A stretch of DNA of 64,000 nucleotides from Protula sp. h YS-2021 (Eukaryota; Annelida; Polychaeta; Sabellida; Serpulidae), in contig OX457026.1 in assembly GCA_949752745.1 (NCBI GenBank), forward strand, positions 47,687,256 through 47,751,255. Direction: 5' to 3'. Positions 1 through 11,107 of this stretch are shown in pieces (the stretch's first letter is position 1; the number at the start of each line of letters is the position of its first letter). The notes under the pieces were generated by a model, which had not been told where the DNA came from, did not search any database, and saw only the letters and a list, made by a program, of their open reading frames with translations. The translations under genes and the position numbers were made by a program.

Positions 1-1006
1 AAAGTAAGTTGATTTCTCTGGCGCTGGTGTTTCGACTCAGTTGTATGGGAACAACTACATCATGTTCATATCCAAATACGTTAATGGATACATCGTTCTC
101 CTTTTCAAACTTTGGAATGTCTGTAATCGGTGTTGGAAATGTCATACCTTCCACCTTCAATTCGTTCTCAAATGGTGTGTAATGACTCACGCGATGTGAG
201 TTGTTCTCATGAGGGTGAAGGTGAGCCAATACAGACCATAAGAAGCACTTGTTGTCTTTATTCTGAATGCTTAACACAGCCTTTGTAGTCTTTACTTTCT
301 TCGGTAGTGGGATAAAACTGCTCGCTTCCAGTGGCGCTGACGTCGCTGTATGCACTTCAATGAATAATATGTTATCCAACACCCAACCAGAGCCTTGTCG
401 CTCATGTTCATCAAACCTGGTAAACAATTCTTTATAGGCTTCTGGTAAGTCCTTCTCAATATCCGTTGGATTGTATGCTGCATATGTCGGACTACTGATG
501 AAGGCATTATCCACGTGTTCTACCATCACGCCTTCAACATTTGGTGTCATTTTCTTGAAGCGTGCATGTACCACAATGTACCATTTCATGCCACGGTTTA
601 ACGTTTCTAGCAAATGTCTCTTGATTCTATTCTCTTGTTGTCGCATTTCAAGTAGCAAATCTGATCCATCTTCAGGCTCAAACCGTCTTTCCTGTGCGTT
701 TTCACCAAGACTCACTCTTCTGCCTCTGCCTACTTGTCCTGTCTCTTTCTTTCTTTGTTCTTCCTGAGACACATTTTCCATCTCATCACATGCATGTGTC
801 TCAAATGCATCCAAAGATGAAAATATCTTGGCGCATTTACAGCAGAGGACTGGATCAGGTCTTTCAACACCATCTTGTACGGTCTTTCGTCTCTTGGCTT
901 CAATCTGCTCAACAAGCTCTCCATGAGCACGTTTCATCCTAGCTGGTTTGCATGTACGTGTCACGAACACTTCCAGAGATGGAAATGTCACATCACAATC
1001 ATGACA
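1..1006 (-). pseudogene. pPolB unit A, N-terminal part, cut by window start
   Basis: Reading leftwards from about 1006, this is the N-terminal third of the pPolB protein seen in full in units B and C. It contains the Cys-bearing start region, the basic KRAHGELVEQ segment and the stretch up to the region before the exonuclease domain. It has no start codon of its own because the preceding unit is fused to its first codons. The reading frame runs open to the window edge. It is a fragment of a replication polymerase gene; whether a complete copy lies further left cannot be seen. Confidence 0.85.
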
Positions 1007-4000
1007 TCACTTTCTTGTTCACGTTGGAATGCAGGAAATGATCTGGGGGATAGTCACTTGTGTCGAACAAGTCGGCATCTTCCTGCATGTCTTTGTAGAT
1101 ATCTTCCGTTTCTATGTCATAACATAGACTGTCGGTGTCGCTGAACAACAGCTTGGCGTTGGGATACTTGGTCATGATGTAGTTGTAATGAAAGTGGAAC
1201 ATGAGTACCTTGCTGAGGTCGAGAATGGTGAAGCCGACTTGAATGGGTTTATCCAGAAGCAGATCCACTTTGCGCAAATGTACCGCGGTCAAATCTTCGT
1301 TGAAAATTCTAAATTTGTGGAAGGAAGGTTTGGCCACAAGTTTCTTGAACCGCTTTTCCTGGTGAACAAGTTCCACATTCATGCGTTTTCTTACATTTTC
1401 CATGGTTTTGCCAAACACAGAGTTGTTTATCAATTTGAAGAAGTCTTTCTCAAACGGGTTCTTGGCCAACTTTCTCTTTTCCGTGTTCAAGGAGATGTAT
1501 TTTGCCAACCATTTGCTCTGTGCAAACATGATGGCACGATGCACCTTCGTGACTTTCAATCCCAGTGAGACATATTGCTGTAAATTTCTATAATGAAGTA
1601 CATATTTCTTTTTGTCGCACAAGTTGGGAATGAGCTTTTCACTAGGTTTGCCTTTCATGTTTAGATCTTTCCGTAGCTTCTGACTATGCTCTGACAATTC
1701 TCCCACTTTCACACATTTTCGTTCTGGAGCCACTGGATAGTGATTATGATGATCATGGATTGCATATGGGTATTCCAAATCCACTTCTAAAATGTAGCCA
1801 ATCTCATCATCTTCATCCACATCCATAAAGTCAATGGATTCTGGCTCGCCCACCCACATAAATCCACTTTCCGGCATGCTTTGCGACATGTCCAAGCCAT
1901 ACAAGTTGTTTGCATCCAGGTACGTCAAGTAGTTGGTCGGTTTCGTGGGATCGTAATCTGCTACGTAGGGGTTATTTGCTTTCGCATACTTGTGTGTGAT
2001 GACAGATATTCCTCCACGTAGACCTTGTTCAACCATTTGGTACATGTCAATGTCGTTGATCAATTCCAATTTCACCTTTGTCGCTTTCAACATGGCATCC
2101 CAGGACAGTCCTGGCGCTGTATAGTAGTGAGCAGGATCTAATTCATACGTGTTGAGACATACGTGACGAAAGTTTTCAAACACGTCAGCCAGCAGCAACA
2201 CATATGATTTCAGGTACAAGTCATGGTATTCGCCAAATGTAGTACAGTGGAATGTCTCCCACACCTTCTGCGCATGCGCATAATCCTCATCGCTAATGTC
2301 TTCTTCACTGAGCAGACTGTAAAACTTGTCCTTGGACGGCAGTTGTGTTTCAGCAAACTTGGATGGCTCATCTTGGATGGTAAATCTTGTTGGTCACTAT
2401 CGTGAATGTGTGGCGTCATGTTATAAAAGTTGTCTTTCCCTTCTGCCGCCAGGTTGGATACCAACTTCTGTAGAGAAGTACTCATGAACTGATAACTGTC
2501 TGTAAATTTCAGATTGCTCATGGTGAATGCAATATATTTCTCAACGGTGTTGGGAATGACTGTAATTGTCTCATTTTTGAACTTTCCAATTTCTTCCATG
2601 ATCAAATGGCTGTCATAGCCTCGTAAATTGTGGAAAAACACAGGAATGATGAAAGAATCTTCAACATCCTGCTTATCCTTTCGAAGTCGAAATTGTAAAT
2701 TGCATTGACTATGTGCAGCTCCGCGGTATTTGCCATTGATATGGTCATGATCTCTCACATGATCTGCTCCTAGAGGCTCATGACAAATGTAACAATCTGT
2801 GGCGTTCTTATAATGCTCTATATCTTCATGAGTCATCACCATTTTCTTTTTCTGTTGTAAACCATGCACAATACGATCACGCTCATTCACCATATGGTCT
2901 AAAAAGACTTTCACAGCATTATCTCCTCGATATACGACTGGAGCACGTGTATCATACTGGCTGACAACCACATAGGCAAAGCTGTTTGGACGATCATGCT
3001 GATACTTGTCTTCTTCATGTTTTTTCGTGAAACATTCAAAGTCTGCATAAATGACAAACGGCGCTCGCTGTTGTTTGGCTACATTCTTGAACTTGATGAA
3101 GGGTTCCTTGGGGAATGATAAACGTTGTGCGCCATGCTTGCCACACACTTCACGATGCTCATCTAAAAGCTCTTGTCGCATAAACCCGTGAAGACAGTTG
3201 AAACAATAAAAAGCTACACCATTATGCTTTGATCGATAAGCCATCAGTCTGCTGAAATTCTTGATGAGGCAGTAATGTCTTGTCTTGTCATTGCTAATCA
3301 AAAGTAAGTTGATTTCTCTGGCGCTGGTGTTTCGACTCAGTTGTATGGGAACAACTACATCATGTTCATATCCAAATACGTTAATGGATACATCGTTCTC
3401 CTTTTCAAACTTTGGAATGTCTGTAATCGGTGTTGGAAATGTCATACCTTCCACCTTCAATTCGTTCTCAAATGGTGTGTAATGACTCACGCGATGTGAG
3501 TTGTTCTCATGAGGGTGAAGGTGAGCCAATACAGACCATAAGAAGCACTTGTTGTCTTTATTCTGAATGCTTAACACAGCCTTTGTAGTCTTTACTTTCT
3601 TCGGTAGTGGGATAAAACTGCTCGCTTCCAGTGGCGCTGACGTCGCTGTATGCACTTCAATGAATAATATGTTATCCAACACCCAACCAGAGCCTTGTCG
3701 CTCATGTTCATCAAACCTGGTAAACAATTCTTTATAGGCTTCTGGTAAGTCCTTCTCAATATCCGTTGGATTGTATGCTGCATATGTCGGACTACTGATG
3801 AAGGCATTATCCACGTGTTCTACCATCACGCCTTCAACATTTGGTGTCATTTTCTTGAAGCGTGCATGTACCACAATGTACCATTTCATGCCACGGTTTA
3901 ACGTTTCTAGCAAATGTCTCTTGATTCTATTCTCTTGTTGTCGCATTTCAAGTAGCAAATCTGATCCATCTTCAGGCTCAAACCGTCTTTCCTGTGCGTT

Positions 4001-4306
4001 TTCACCAAGACTCACTCTTCTGCCTCTGCCTACTTGTCCTGTCTCTTTCTTTCTTTGTTCTTCCTGAGACACATTTTCCATCTCATCACATGCATGTGTC
4101 TCAAATGCATCCAAAGATGAAAATATCTTGGCGCATTTACAGCAGAGGACTGGATCAGGTCTTTCAACACCATCTTGTACGGTCTTTCGTCTCTTGGCTT
4201 CAATCTGCTCAACAAGCTCTCCATGAGCACGTTTCATCCTAGCTGGTTTGCATGTACGTGTCACGAACACTTCCAGAGATGGAAATGTCACATCACAATC
4301 ATGACA
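1007..4306 (-). pseudogene. polB: Protein-primed DNA polymerase B of Polinton, unit B (frameshifted)
   Basis: This is a Polinton/adintovirus replicative polymerase that would use a terminal protein as primer. In coding order it has an N-terminal Cys/His segment, a CFNC zinc knuckle, Exo I (YADFECF), an HNH-like zinc segment (RDHDHINGKYRG), Exo II (NLRGYDSH), Exo III, motif A (DANNLYG), motif B (KLINNSVFGK) and motif C (SDTDS). The gene stops shortly after motif C, so the thumb is missing. A net 28-base deletion with filler at 2372-2380 shifts the frame, leaving two overlapping reading frames (2210-4291 and 999-2264). The Exo III aspartate is replaced by tyrosine at 2202-2204, predicting loss of proofreading. 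The family assignment is secure; activity is unlikely. Confidence 0.93.
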
Positions 4307-7300
4307 TCACTTTCTTGTTCACGTTGGAATGCAGGAAATGATCTGGGGGATAGTCACTTGTGTCGAACAAGTCGGCATCTTCCTGCATGTCTTTGTAGAT
4401 ATCTTCCGTTTCTATGTCATAACATAGACTGTCGGTGTCGCTGAACAACAGCTTGGCGTTGGGATACTTGGTCATGATGTAGTTGTAATGAAAGTGGAAC
4501 ATGAGTACCTTGCTGAGGTCGAGAATGGTGAAGCCGACTTGAATGGGTTTATCCAGAAGCAGATCCACTTTGCGCAAATGTACCGCGGTCAAATCTTCGT
4601 TGAAAATTCTAAATTTGTGGAAGGAAGGTTTGGCCACAAGTTTCTTGAACCGCTTTTCCTGGTGAACAAGTTCCACATTCATGCGTTTTCTTACATTTTC
4701 CATGGTTTTGCCAAACACAGAGTTGTTTATCAATTTGAAGAAGTCTTTCTCAAACGGGTTCTTGGCCAACTTTCTCTTTTCCGTGTTCAAGGAGATGTAT
4801 TTTGCCAACCATTTGCTCTGTGCAAACATGATGGCACGATGCACCTTCGTGACTTTCAATCCCAGTGAGACATATTGCTGTAAATTTCTATAATGAAGTA
4901 CATATTTCTTTTTGTCGCACAAGTTGGGAATGAGCTTTTCACTAGGTTTGCCTTTCATGTTTAGATCTTTCCGTAGCTTCTGACTATGCTCTGACAATTC
5001 TCCCACTTTCACACATTTTCGTTCTGGAGCCACTGGATAGTGATTATGATGATCATGGATTGCATATGGGTATTCCAAATCCACTTCTAAAATGTAGCCA
5101 ATCTCATCATCTTCATCCACATCCATAAAGTCAATGGATTCTGGCTCGCCCACCCACATAAATCCACTTTCCGGCATGCTTTGCGACATGTCCAAGCCAT
5201 ACAAGTTGTTTGCATCCAGGTACGTCAAGTAGTTGGTCGGTTTCGTGGGATCGTAATCTGCTACGTAGGGGTTATTTGCTTTCGCATACTTGTGTGTGAT
5301 GACAGATATTCCTCCACGTAGACCTTGTTCAACCATTTGGTACATGTCAATGTCGTTGATCAATTCCAATTTCACCTTTGTCGCTTTCAACATGGCATCC
5401 CAGGACAGTCCTGGCGCTGTATAGTAGTGAGCAGGATCTAATTCATACGTGTTGAGACATACGTGACGAAAGTTTTCAAACACGTCAGCCAGCAGCAACA
5501 CATATAATTTCAGGTACAAGTCATGGTATTCGCCAAATGTAGCACAGTGGAATGTCTCCCACACCTTCTGCGCATGCGCATAATCCTCATCGCTAATGTC
5601 TTCTTCACTGAGCAGACTGTAAAACTTGTCCTTGGACGGCAGTTGTGTTTCAGCAAACTTGGATGGCTCATCCACGTAATCATAAGGGTACACTCCCTTT
5701 CTCAACAGTAAATCTTGTTGGTCACTATCGTGAATGTGTGACGTCATGTTATAAAAGTTGTCTTTCCCTTCTGCCGCCAGGTTGGATACCAACTTCTGTA
5801 GAGAAGTACTCATGAACTGATAACTGTCTGTAAATTTCAGATTGCTCATGGTGAATGCAATATATTTCTCAACGGTGTTGGGAATGACTGTAATTGTCTC
5901 ATTTTTGAACTTTCCAATTTCTTCCATGATCAAATGGCTGTCATAGCCTCGTAAATTGTGGAAAAACACAGGAATGATGAAAGAATCTTCAACATCCTGC
6001 TTATCCTTTCGAAGTCGAAATTGTAAATTGCATTGACTATGTGCAGCTCCGCGGTATTTGCCATTGATATGGTCATGATCTCTCACATGATCTGCTCCTA
6101 GAGGCTCATGACAAATGTAACAATCTGTGGCGTTCTTATAATGCTCTATATCTTCATGAGTCATCACCATTTTCTTTTTCTGTTGTAAACCATGCACAAT
6201 ACGATCACGCTCATTCACCATATGGTCTAAAAAGACTTTCACAGCATTATCTCCTCGATATACGACTTGAGCACGTGTATCATACTGGCTGACAACCACA
6301 TAGGCAAAGCTGTTTGGACGATCATGCTGATACTTGTCTCCTTCATGTTTTTTCGTGAAACATTCAAAGTCTGCATAAATGACAAACGGCGCTCGCTGTT
6401 GTTTGGCTACATTCTTGAACTTGATGAAGGGTTCCTTTGGGGAATGATAAACGTTGTGCGCCATGCTTGCCACACACTTCACGATGCTCATCTAAAAGCT
6501 CTTGTCGCATAAACCCGTGAAGACAGTTGAAACAATAAAAAGCTACACCATTATGCTTTGATCGATAAGCCATCAGTCTGCTGAAATTCTTGATGAGGCA
6601 GTAATGTCTTGTCTTGTCATTGCTAATCAAAAGTAAGTTGATTTCTCTGGCGCTGGTGTTTCGACTCAGTTGTATGGGAACAACTACATCATGTTCATAT
6701 CCAAATACGTTAATGGATACATCGTTCTCCTTTTCAAACTTTGGAATGTCTGTAATCGGTGTTGGAAATGTCATATCTTCCACCTTCAATTCGTTCTCAA
6801 ATGGTGTGTAATGACTCACGCGATGTGAGTTGTTCTCATGAGGGTGAAGGTGAGCCAATACAGACCATAAGAAGCACTTGTTGTCTTTATTCTGAATGCT
6901 TAACACAGCCTTTGTAGTCTTTACTTTCTTCGGTAGTGGGATAAAACTGCTCGCTTCCAGTGGTGCTGACGTCGCTGTATGCACTTCAATGAATAATATG
7001 TTATCCAACACCCAACCAGAGCCTTGTCGCTCATGTTCATCAAACCTGGTAAACAATTCTTTATAGGCTTCTGGTAAGTCCTTCTCAATATCCGTTGGAT
7101 TGTATGCTGCATATGTCGGACTACTGATGAAGGCATTATCCACGTGTTCTACCATCACGCCTTCAACATTTGGTGTCATTTTCTTGAAGCGTGCATGTAC
7201 CACAATGTACCATTTCATGCCACGGTTTAACGTTTCTAGCAAATGTATCTTGATTCTATTCTCTTGTTGTCGCATTTCAAGTAGCAAATCTGATCCATCT

Positions 7301-7650
7301 TCAGGCTCAAACCGTCTTTCCTGTGCGTTTTCACCAAGACTCACTCTTCTGCCTCTGCCTACTTGTCCTGTCTCTTTCTTTCTTTGTTCTTCCTGAGACA
7401 CATTTTCCATCTCATCACATGCATGTGTCTCAAATGCATCCAAAGATGAAAATATCTTGGCGCATTTACAGCAGAGGACTGGATCAGGTCTTTCAACACC
7501 ATCTTGTACGGTCTTTCGTCTCTTGGCTTCAATCTGCTCAACAAGCTCTCCATGAGCACGTTTCATCCTAGCTGGTTTGCATGTACGTGTCACGAACACT
7601 TCCAGAGATGGAAATGTCACATCACAATCATGACAGTAGACTGGTGCCAT
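4307..7650 (-). pseudogene. polB: Protein-primed DNA polymerase B of Polinton, unit C (5'-most copy)
   Basis: This unit keeps the natural start (ATG at 7650, protein beginning MAPVYCHDCDVTF) behind a good TATA box. The motif series matches unit B: zinc segments, Exo I-III, and polymerase motifs A (DANNLYG), B (INNSVFGK) and C (DTDS). One extra T in the run at 6435-6437 shifts the frame, so it reads as 6364-7650 then 4299-6491. The 28-base deletion of unit B is absent. Exo III is also mutant (Asp to Tyr at 5502-5504). The last residues before the stop at 4299 come from the duplication junction, not from a natural C terminus. Polinton pPolB proteins are usually longer than this roughly 1,100-residue product. 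Confidence 0.94.
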
Positions 7651-7705
7651 CGTTGTCTCTTCAACTGCTAGAACTGAAATGAAGTAAAATACACATTTTA
7701 CTCTT

Positions 7706-7738
7706 CCTTTTATACCATTTCAATGGTGTGTTGACTCA
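7706..7738 (-). promoter_or_regulatory. pPolB promoter: TATA box and AP-1-like site
   Basis: On the minus strand TGGTATAAAAGG occupies 7706-7717, about 56 bases upstream of the pPolB ATG at 7650. A TGACTCA heptamer at 7732-7738 lies 18 bases further upstream and is followed by GCAGAAT. The same pairing is found before other genes in both Polinton remnants, which supports it as a real core promoter with a bZIP (AP-1/Maf class) site. Confidence 0.72.
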
Positions 7739-8080
7739 GCAGAATGTATCACATGTATGTTTCAATCATGCTTTTATGCTACTTCCATGTAATCAAAATA
7801 TGGTGTGTAACTTGTTCAAAAATTGTTAAAATTGCTGACTCAGCAGAATTTTACTTGTGTATATGAATGTTTCACTTACAGTTGTGAAGTTGTACAGCTG
7901 TAAAGCAGAGACATCTAGCGGTGAAGTTAAATGGTCTGCCAAATGGTATTCATCCGCCAACTAGACCTGAAATGTGATAAAATGTATTCTCTCTCACACA
8001 CACACACACAGACAGACATGTTTTTGCTTCATTTCATAATATAGGATGGCCCTTAAAAGGGCCCGAAATATTTTAGTATA
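7739..8080 (-). promoter_or_regulatory. Duplicated Polinton promoter segment with exact Maf-type palindrome
   Basis: This non-coding stretch contains TGCTGACTCAGCA at 7833-7845, an exact TRE-type Maf recognition element. The block 7765-7860 and the phrase near 7935 (ATGGTATTCATCCGC) match the upstream region of the 49937-50326 gene in the second Polinton. The same control region therefore sits before different genes in the two elements. A short CA repeat lies near 7998-8018. No open reading frame of note is present. Confidence 0.6.
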
Positions 8081-8410
8081 TCAGCAAGTTGGATTCCTGC
8101 AGCGGCATTTGTACTTGTAGTACTCCTGCATCGTAAATGGTCTTCCCGCGCACTTGAACGGATGGCTGTCGCAATAGCTCTTCAGCTTCAGAGTCATACC
8201 ACACCACCAGCAGTCATTACATATTGGTCCTGGCCCAGGTAGCGTCGTCGCAAACTTGTACCAGAGCAGACCACCGCAGGTTTTACAGCAAAAGCGCTGC
8301 GGTGCGTTGTGGTGCACCGGGCAGTTGTGTGACTGTCCTTCATATTCCAACCTCACGCAGCACTTGTAGCATTGTATGGTCACTTTCTTAGTAGCTGATG
8401 TAATGTCCAT
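8081..8410 (-). CDS. Cys-rich small protein of the Polinton remnant, unknown function
   Basis: The predicted 109-residue protein begins MDITSATKK and carries repeated CxxC and CxxCxxxC-like pairs (CYKCC, CCKTCG, CNDCWWCG, CRCRNPTC) with several histidines, consistent with a zinc-binding fold. I chose the ATG at 8410 rather than upstream in-frame starts because a TATA box (TATATAAG at 8468-8475) lies about 58 bases before it, inside the longer reading frame. It is co-oriented with pPolB and separated from it by a promoter-bearing spacer. It may be an accessory or early protein. I do not recognise the family. Confidence 0.62.
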   Translation of the reverse strand: MDITSATKKVTIQCYKCCVRLEYEGQSHNCPVHHNAPQRFCCKTCGGLLWYKFATTLPGPGPICNDCWWCGMTLKLKSYCDSHPFKCAGRPFTMQEYYKYKCRCRNPTC

Positions 8411-8467
8411 GACGTGTCTGACGATGTCTGACGATGTCTGACGGTGTCTGAGCCTCGAGTCACTACA

Positions 8468-8521
8468 CTTATATACTATTTTATCATGCTGAATCGACGA
8501 TTTCATCATGCTGATTCAGCA
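8468..8521 (-). promoter_or_regulatory. Promoter of the Cys-rich gene
   Basis: TATATAAG on the minus strand at 8468-8475 is followed upstream by TGCTGATTCAGCA at 8509-8521, which differs by one base from the Maf-type palindrome at 7833-7845. The arrangement repeats that of the pPolB promoter. Confidence 0.6.
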
Positions 8522-8527
8522 CAATTT

Positions 8528-8702
8528 TTACTCTCCTGGGGGGGGGGGGGGTCGGTACATAGTATATCCTAGGGGGGGGGGTCGGTACATAGTATATCCT
8601 AGGGGGGGTCGGTACACAGTATGTCCTAGGGGGGGGGGGTCGGTACACAGTATGTCCTAGGGGGGGGGGTCGGTACACAGTATGTCCTAGGGGGGGGGTC
8701 CT
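8528..8702. repeat. G-tract minisatellite, about 29-bp unit
   Basis: About six units consist of a run of 7-13 G followed by TCGGTACATAGTATATCCTA or TCGGTACACAGTATGTCCTA. Long G runs separated by about 20 bases could form G-quadruplexes. A related unit (TCGGAACATAGTATGTCC) occurs near 15260. Confidence 0.85.
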
Positions 8703-8704
8703 CA

Positions 8705-8990
8705 CTTTGTTATCAGGGTTATGGCTACGCCTATGGCTACGCCTATGACGTCACGTTACCATGCTTCGTTGCCATCACAACAACACGTTGCCATGACGAC
8801 GCCTATCATCTCACTTCCGATCCAGACAACACTTCCGGTCCAGACAGTATGACATCACTTCCGGTCCAGACAGCACTTCCGGTCCAGACGCTATGACGTC
8901 ACTTCCGGTCCAGACAGCACTTCCGGTCCAGACAACACTTCCGGTCCAGACACGATGACGTCACTTCCAGACAGTATGACGTCATCAAGT
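8705..8990. repeat. CTTCCGGTCCAGACA minisatellite
   Basis: The 15-base phrase CTTCCGGTCCAGACA recurs many times, interspersed with ATGACGTCA. CCGGAAGT is an ETS-factor consensus and TGACGTCA a CRE consensus, so the array is dense in candidate factor sites. Function is unknown. Confidence 0.8.
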
Positions 8991-9312
8991 GGTCCAGAAC
9001 TCTCGTTTTCACCCTACTTGGGGTAAGAAATCAAATTCAAAGTATGAGTTGTGCCGAGGAAATGAAACACTTCTTCATACATTAAATAACTGCCCAAAGA
9101 TGTTGGAGCATGGGCGCTACACATGGCGGTACAATAGTATACTCAACTGTATGGCAGACACATTGAAGTCCCAGATCCCACCAAGTTGGAGTATATATTG
9201 TGATCTACCACAAATGGGCTTTGCTGCGAACAGTACTATCCCACCCACATCATACAAACAAATCAAAAACCCGATATCGTTTTAATAAATAGCGAAGCTA
9301 AGCATGTTTTAA
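8991..9312 (+). pseudogene. RLE-type LINE, C-terminal zinc knuckle and endonuclease start (5' half)
   Basis: The translation shows the knuckle and following helix typical of R2/NeSL-like LINE proteins (LCRGNETLLHTLNNCP, then GRYTWRYNS). The restriction-like endonuclease PD motif (KPDIVLIN) follows after a one-base slip in the A run near 9272. The upstream reverse transcriptase is gone. The open frame is interrupted after KHVL by the insertion at 9313-10780 and resumes beyond it. Confidence 0.72.
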
Positions 9313-10780
9313 CTAGATTGGCCAGTGTTTCTGTTAAAACAAAAACGGATATGTCTCCGCCGCCCTCCCAATCAGTCACGTGGAAAAAATTCCTGCTTAA
9401 AATACAACATTGGCGAGCCCAAAAAAATTGAAAAAAATCGCCAAAAATACATTTTTACTGAAAATGAATGAAGAAAAACTTCACAGTAAACATTTCCACT
9501 ACATATGGGTTCTTCTTGCCATGTTTCAGCCTAATCCAACAAACCGTTTCGGAGATATCGCAACAATATGGCCAAAAAAGTTAAAAATAAAAAATTTAAA
9601 AATTCGCCAAAAATACATTTTTACAGAAAATGGATGAAAAAAACTTCACAGTAAACATTTCCACTACATATGGGTTCTTCTTGCCATGTTTCAGCCTAAT
9701 GGAACAAACTGTTTAGGAGATATCGCAACAATGTGGCTCAAAAAGTAAAAATTCAAAAATTAAAAAAATCGCCAAAAATACATTTTCAATGGAAATGAAA
9801 AAAAAACTGCGCAGTAAACATTTGCACTATAGGTGGGTTCTTCTTGCCACGTTTCAGCCTAATCCAACAAACCGTTTCGGAGATATCGCAACAATATTGC
9901 CAAAAAAGTTAAAAATAAAAAATTTAAAAATTCGCCAAAAATACATTTTTACAGAAAATGAATGAAAAAAACTTCACAGTAAACATTTCCACTACATATG
10001 GGTTCTTGTTGCCATGTTTCAGCCTAATGGAACAAACTGTTTAGGAGATATCGCAACAATATGGCTCAAAAAGTAAAAATTCTGAAATAAAAAAAATCGC
10101 CAAAAATACATTTTCAGTGGAAATAAAAAAACTTCGCAGTAAACATTTGCACTATAGGTGGATTCTTCTTGCCACGTTTCAGCCTAATCCAACAAACCGT
10201 TTCGGAGATATCGCAACAATATGGCAAAAAAAGTTAAAAATAAAAAATTTAAAAATTCGCCAAAAATACATTTTCAGCGGAAATGAAAAAAACTTCGCAG
10301 TAAACATTTGCACTATATGTGTGTTGTTCTTGCCACGTTTCAGCCTAATCCAGCAAACCGTTTCGGAGATATCGCAACAATATGGCCAAAAAAGTTCAAA
10401 TTCAAAAATTTAAAAATTCGCCAAAAATACATTTTCAGCGGAAATGAAAAAAAACTTCGCAGTAAACATTTGCACTATATGTGTGTTGTTCTTGCCACGT
10501 TTCAGCCTAATCTAACAAACTGTTTTGGAGATATAGCCTGCCAAAGTGAAAAAATGCGCGAAAACCCCCCTATGCCAAAAATAGAATTTTTGAGGAAACG
10601 AAAAAAAAAATAACACGGGCATCATCTAGACATGTACCCCAATACGTATGTATGTTTTGAGAAAAATCGACTCATTAATTTCATAAGAACTCACTGCGGA
10701 CAGACGGACGGACGGACAGACGGACGGACGGACGGACACACCAAATGCTATATATGTCTCCCTTAGGGGGAGACATATAA
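9313..10780. mobile_element. Satellite-bearing insertion with GGACGGAC tract and terminal hairpin (Helitron/pearl-like)
   Basis: The element splits a LINE frame exactly, so its borders are known to within three bases. The body has about seven degenerate units of about 165 bp (9410-10610), each with GTTTCAGCCTAA and TTTCGGAGATATCGCAACAA. They are followed by a (GGACGGAC)n tract (10698-10738) and a hairpin (ATGTCTCCC/GGGGAGACAT, 10754-10777). Removing it restores an A-T junction with either no target duplication or a TAA triplet. Insertion between A and T with a 3' hairpin fits Helitron-like non-autonomous elements, which in bivalves often carry central tandem repeats. Canonical 5' TC and 3' CTRR ends are not obvious. 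Confidence 0.62.
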
Positions 10781-11107
10781 TTCTCGAATTGACTGTATCA
10801 TTTGAACAGTGTATGCCAGAAGCTAAAATTAAAAAATGTAACAGATACGCTTCTCTAGCTAACGATATTACTGATAATACCTGTGGTTATACCTGTGATC
10901 TACATACACCAGAAGTAGGCAGCAGAGGCCTAATTACGAAGGACTGTGGTTCTAGTCTTAGAGAAAGTTTCAAGCGCATGAAACTTCCGCTGAAGCTGAT
11001 AAGAAATTTACACAGCAGTATTAGTAGAATATCAGTAGTGGCCTCATATGTTATATTTTATTTTAAATATGACTGTAATTGGACAACTCCAGACTTCATC
11101 AAAGTTT
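10781..11107 (+). pseudogene. RLE-type LINE, end of endonuclease domain (3' half)
   Basis: The frame resumes with LELTVSFEQ, the second acidic motif of the restriction-like endonuclease. It continues through KKCNRYASLANDI and EVGSRGL, a pattern common at the C terminus of these LINE proteins, to a stop at 11107. Together with 8991-9312 it represents the last 200 or so residues of the retrotransposon protein. Confidence 0.72.

Larger units (their letters stand above)
1..7650 (-). repeat. 3.3-kb tandem array of truncated Polinton pPolB units
   Basis: The stretch beginning at base 1 recurs almost base for base at 3301 and again at 6630, giving periods of 3300 and 3329 bases. Unit borders lie at about 1006/1007 and 4306/4307. 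There the coding sequence for the first few pPolB residues is joined directly to sequence coding for residues downstream of the polymerase DTDS motif. The rightmost unit alone has the true start region at 7650 and a promoter. The left end is cut by the window, so the array may be longer. Units differ at only a handful of positions, so duplication was recent, or the array is partly an assembly effect. Confidence 0.93.

Noticed and set aside
1..8500. Polinton terminal inverted repeats
   Set aside because: I looked for matching inverted ends around both Polinton remnants and found none. Borders are therefore left undefined.
9313..10780. Assignment as a canonical Helitron
   Set aside because: A-T insertion and a 3' hairpin fit, but the TC and CTRR termini are not clear and no RepHel protein is present, so only 'Helitron/pearl-like' is claimed.
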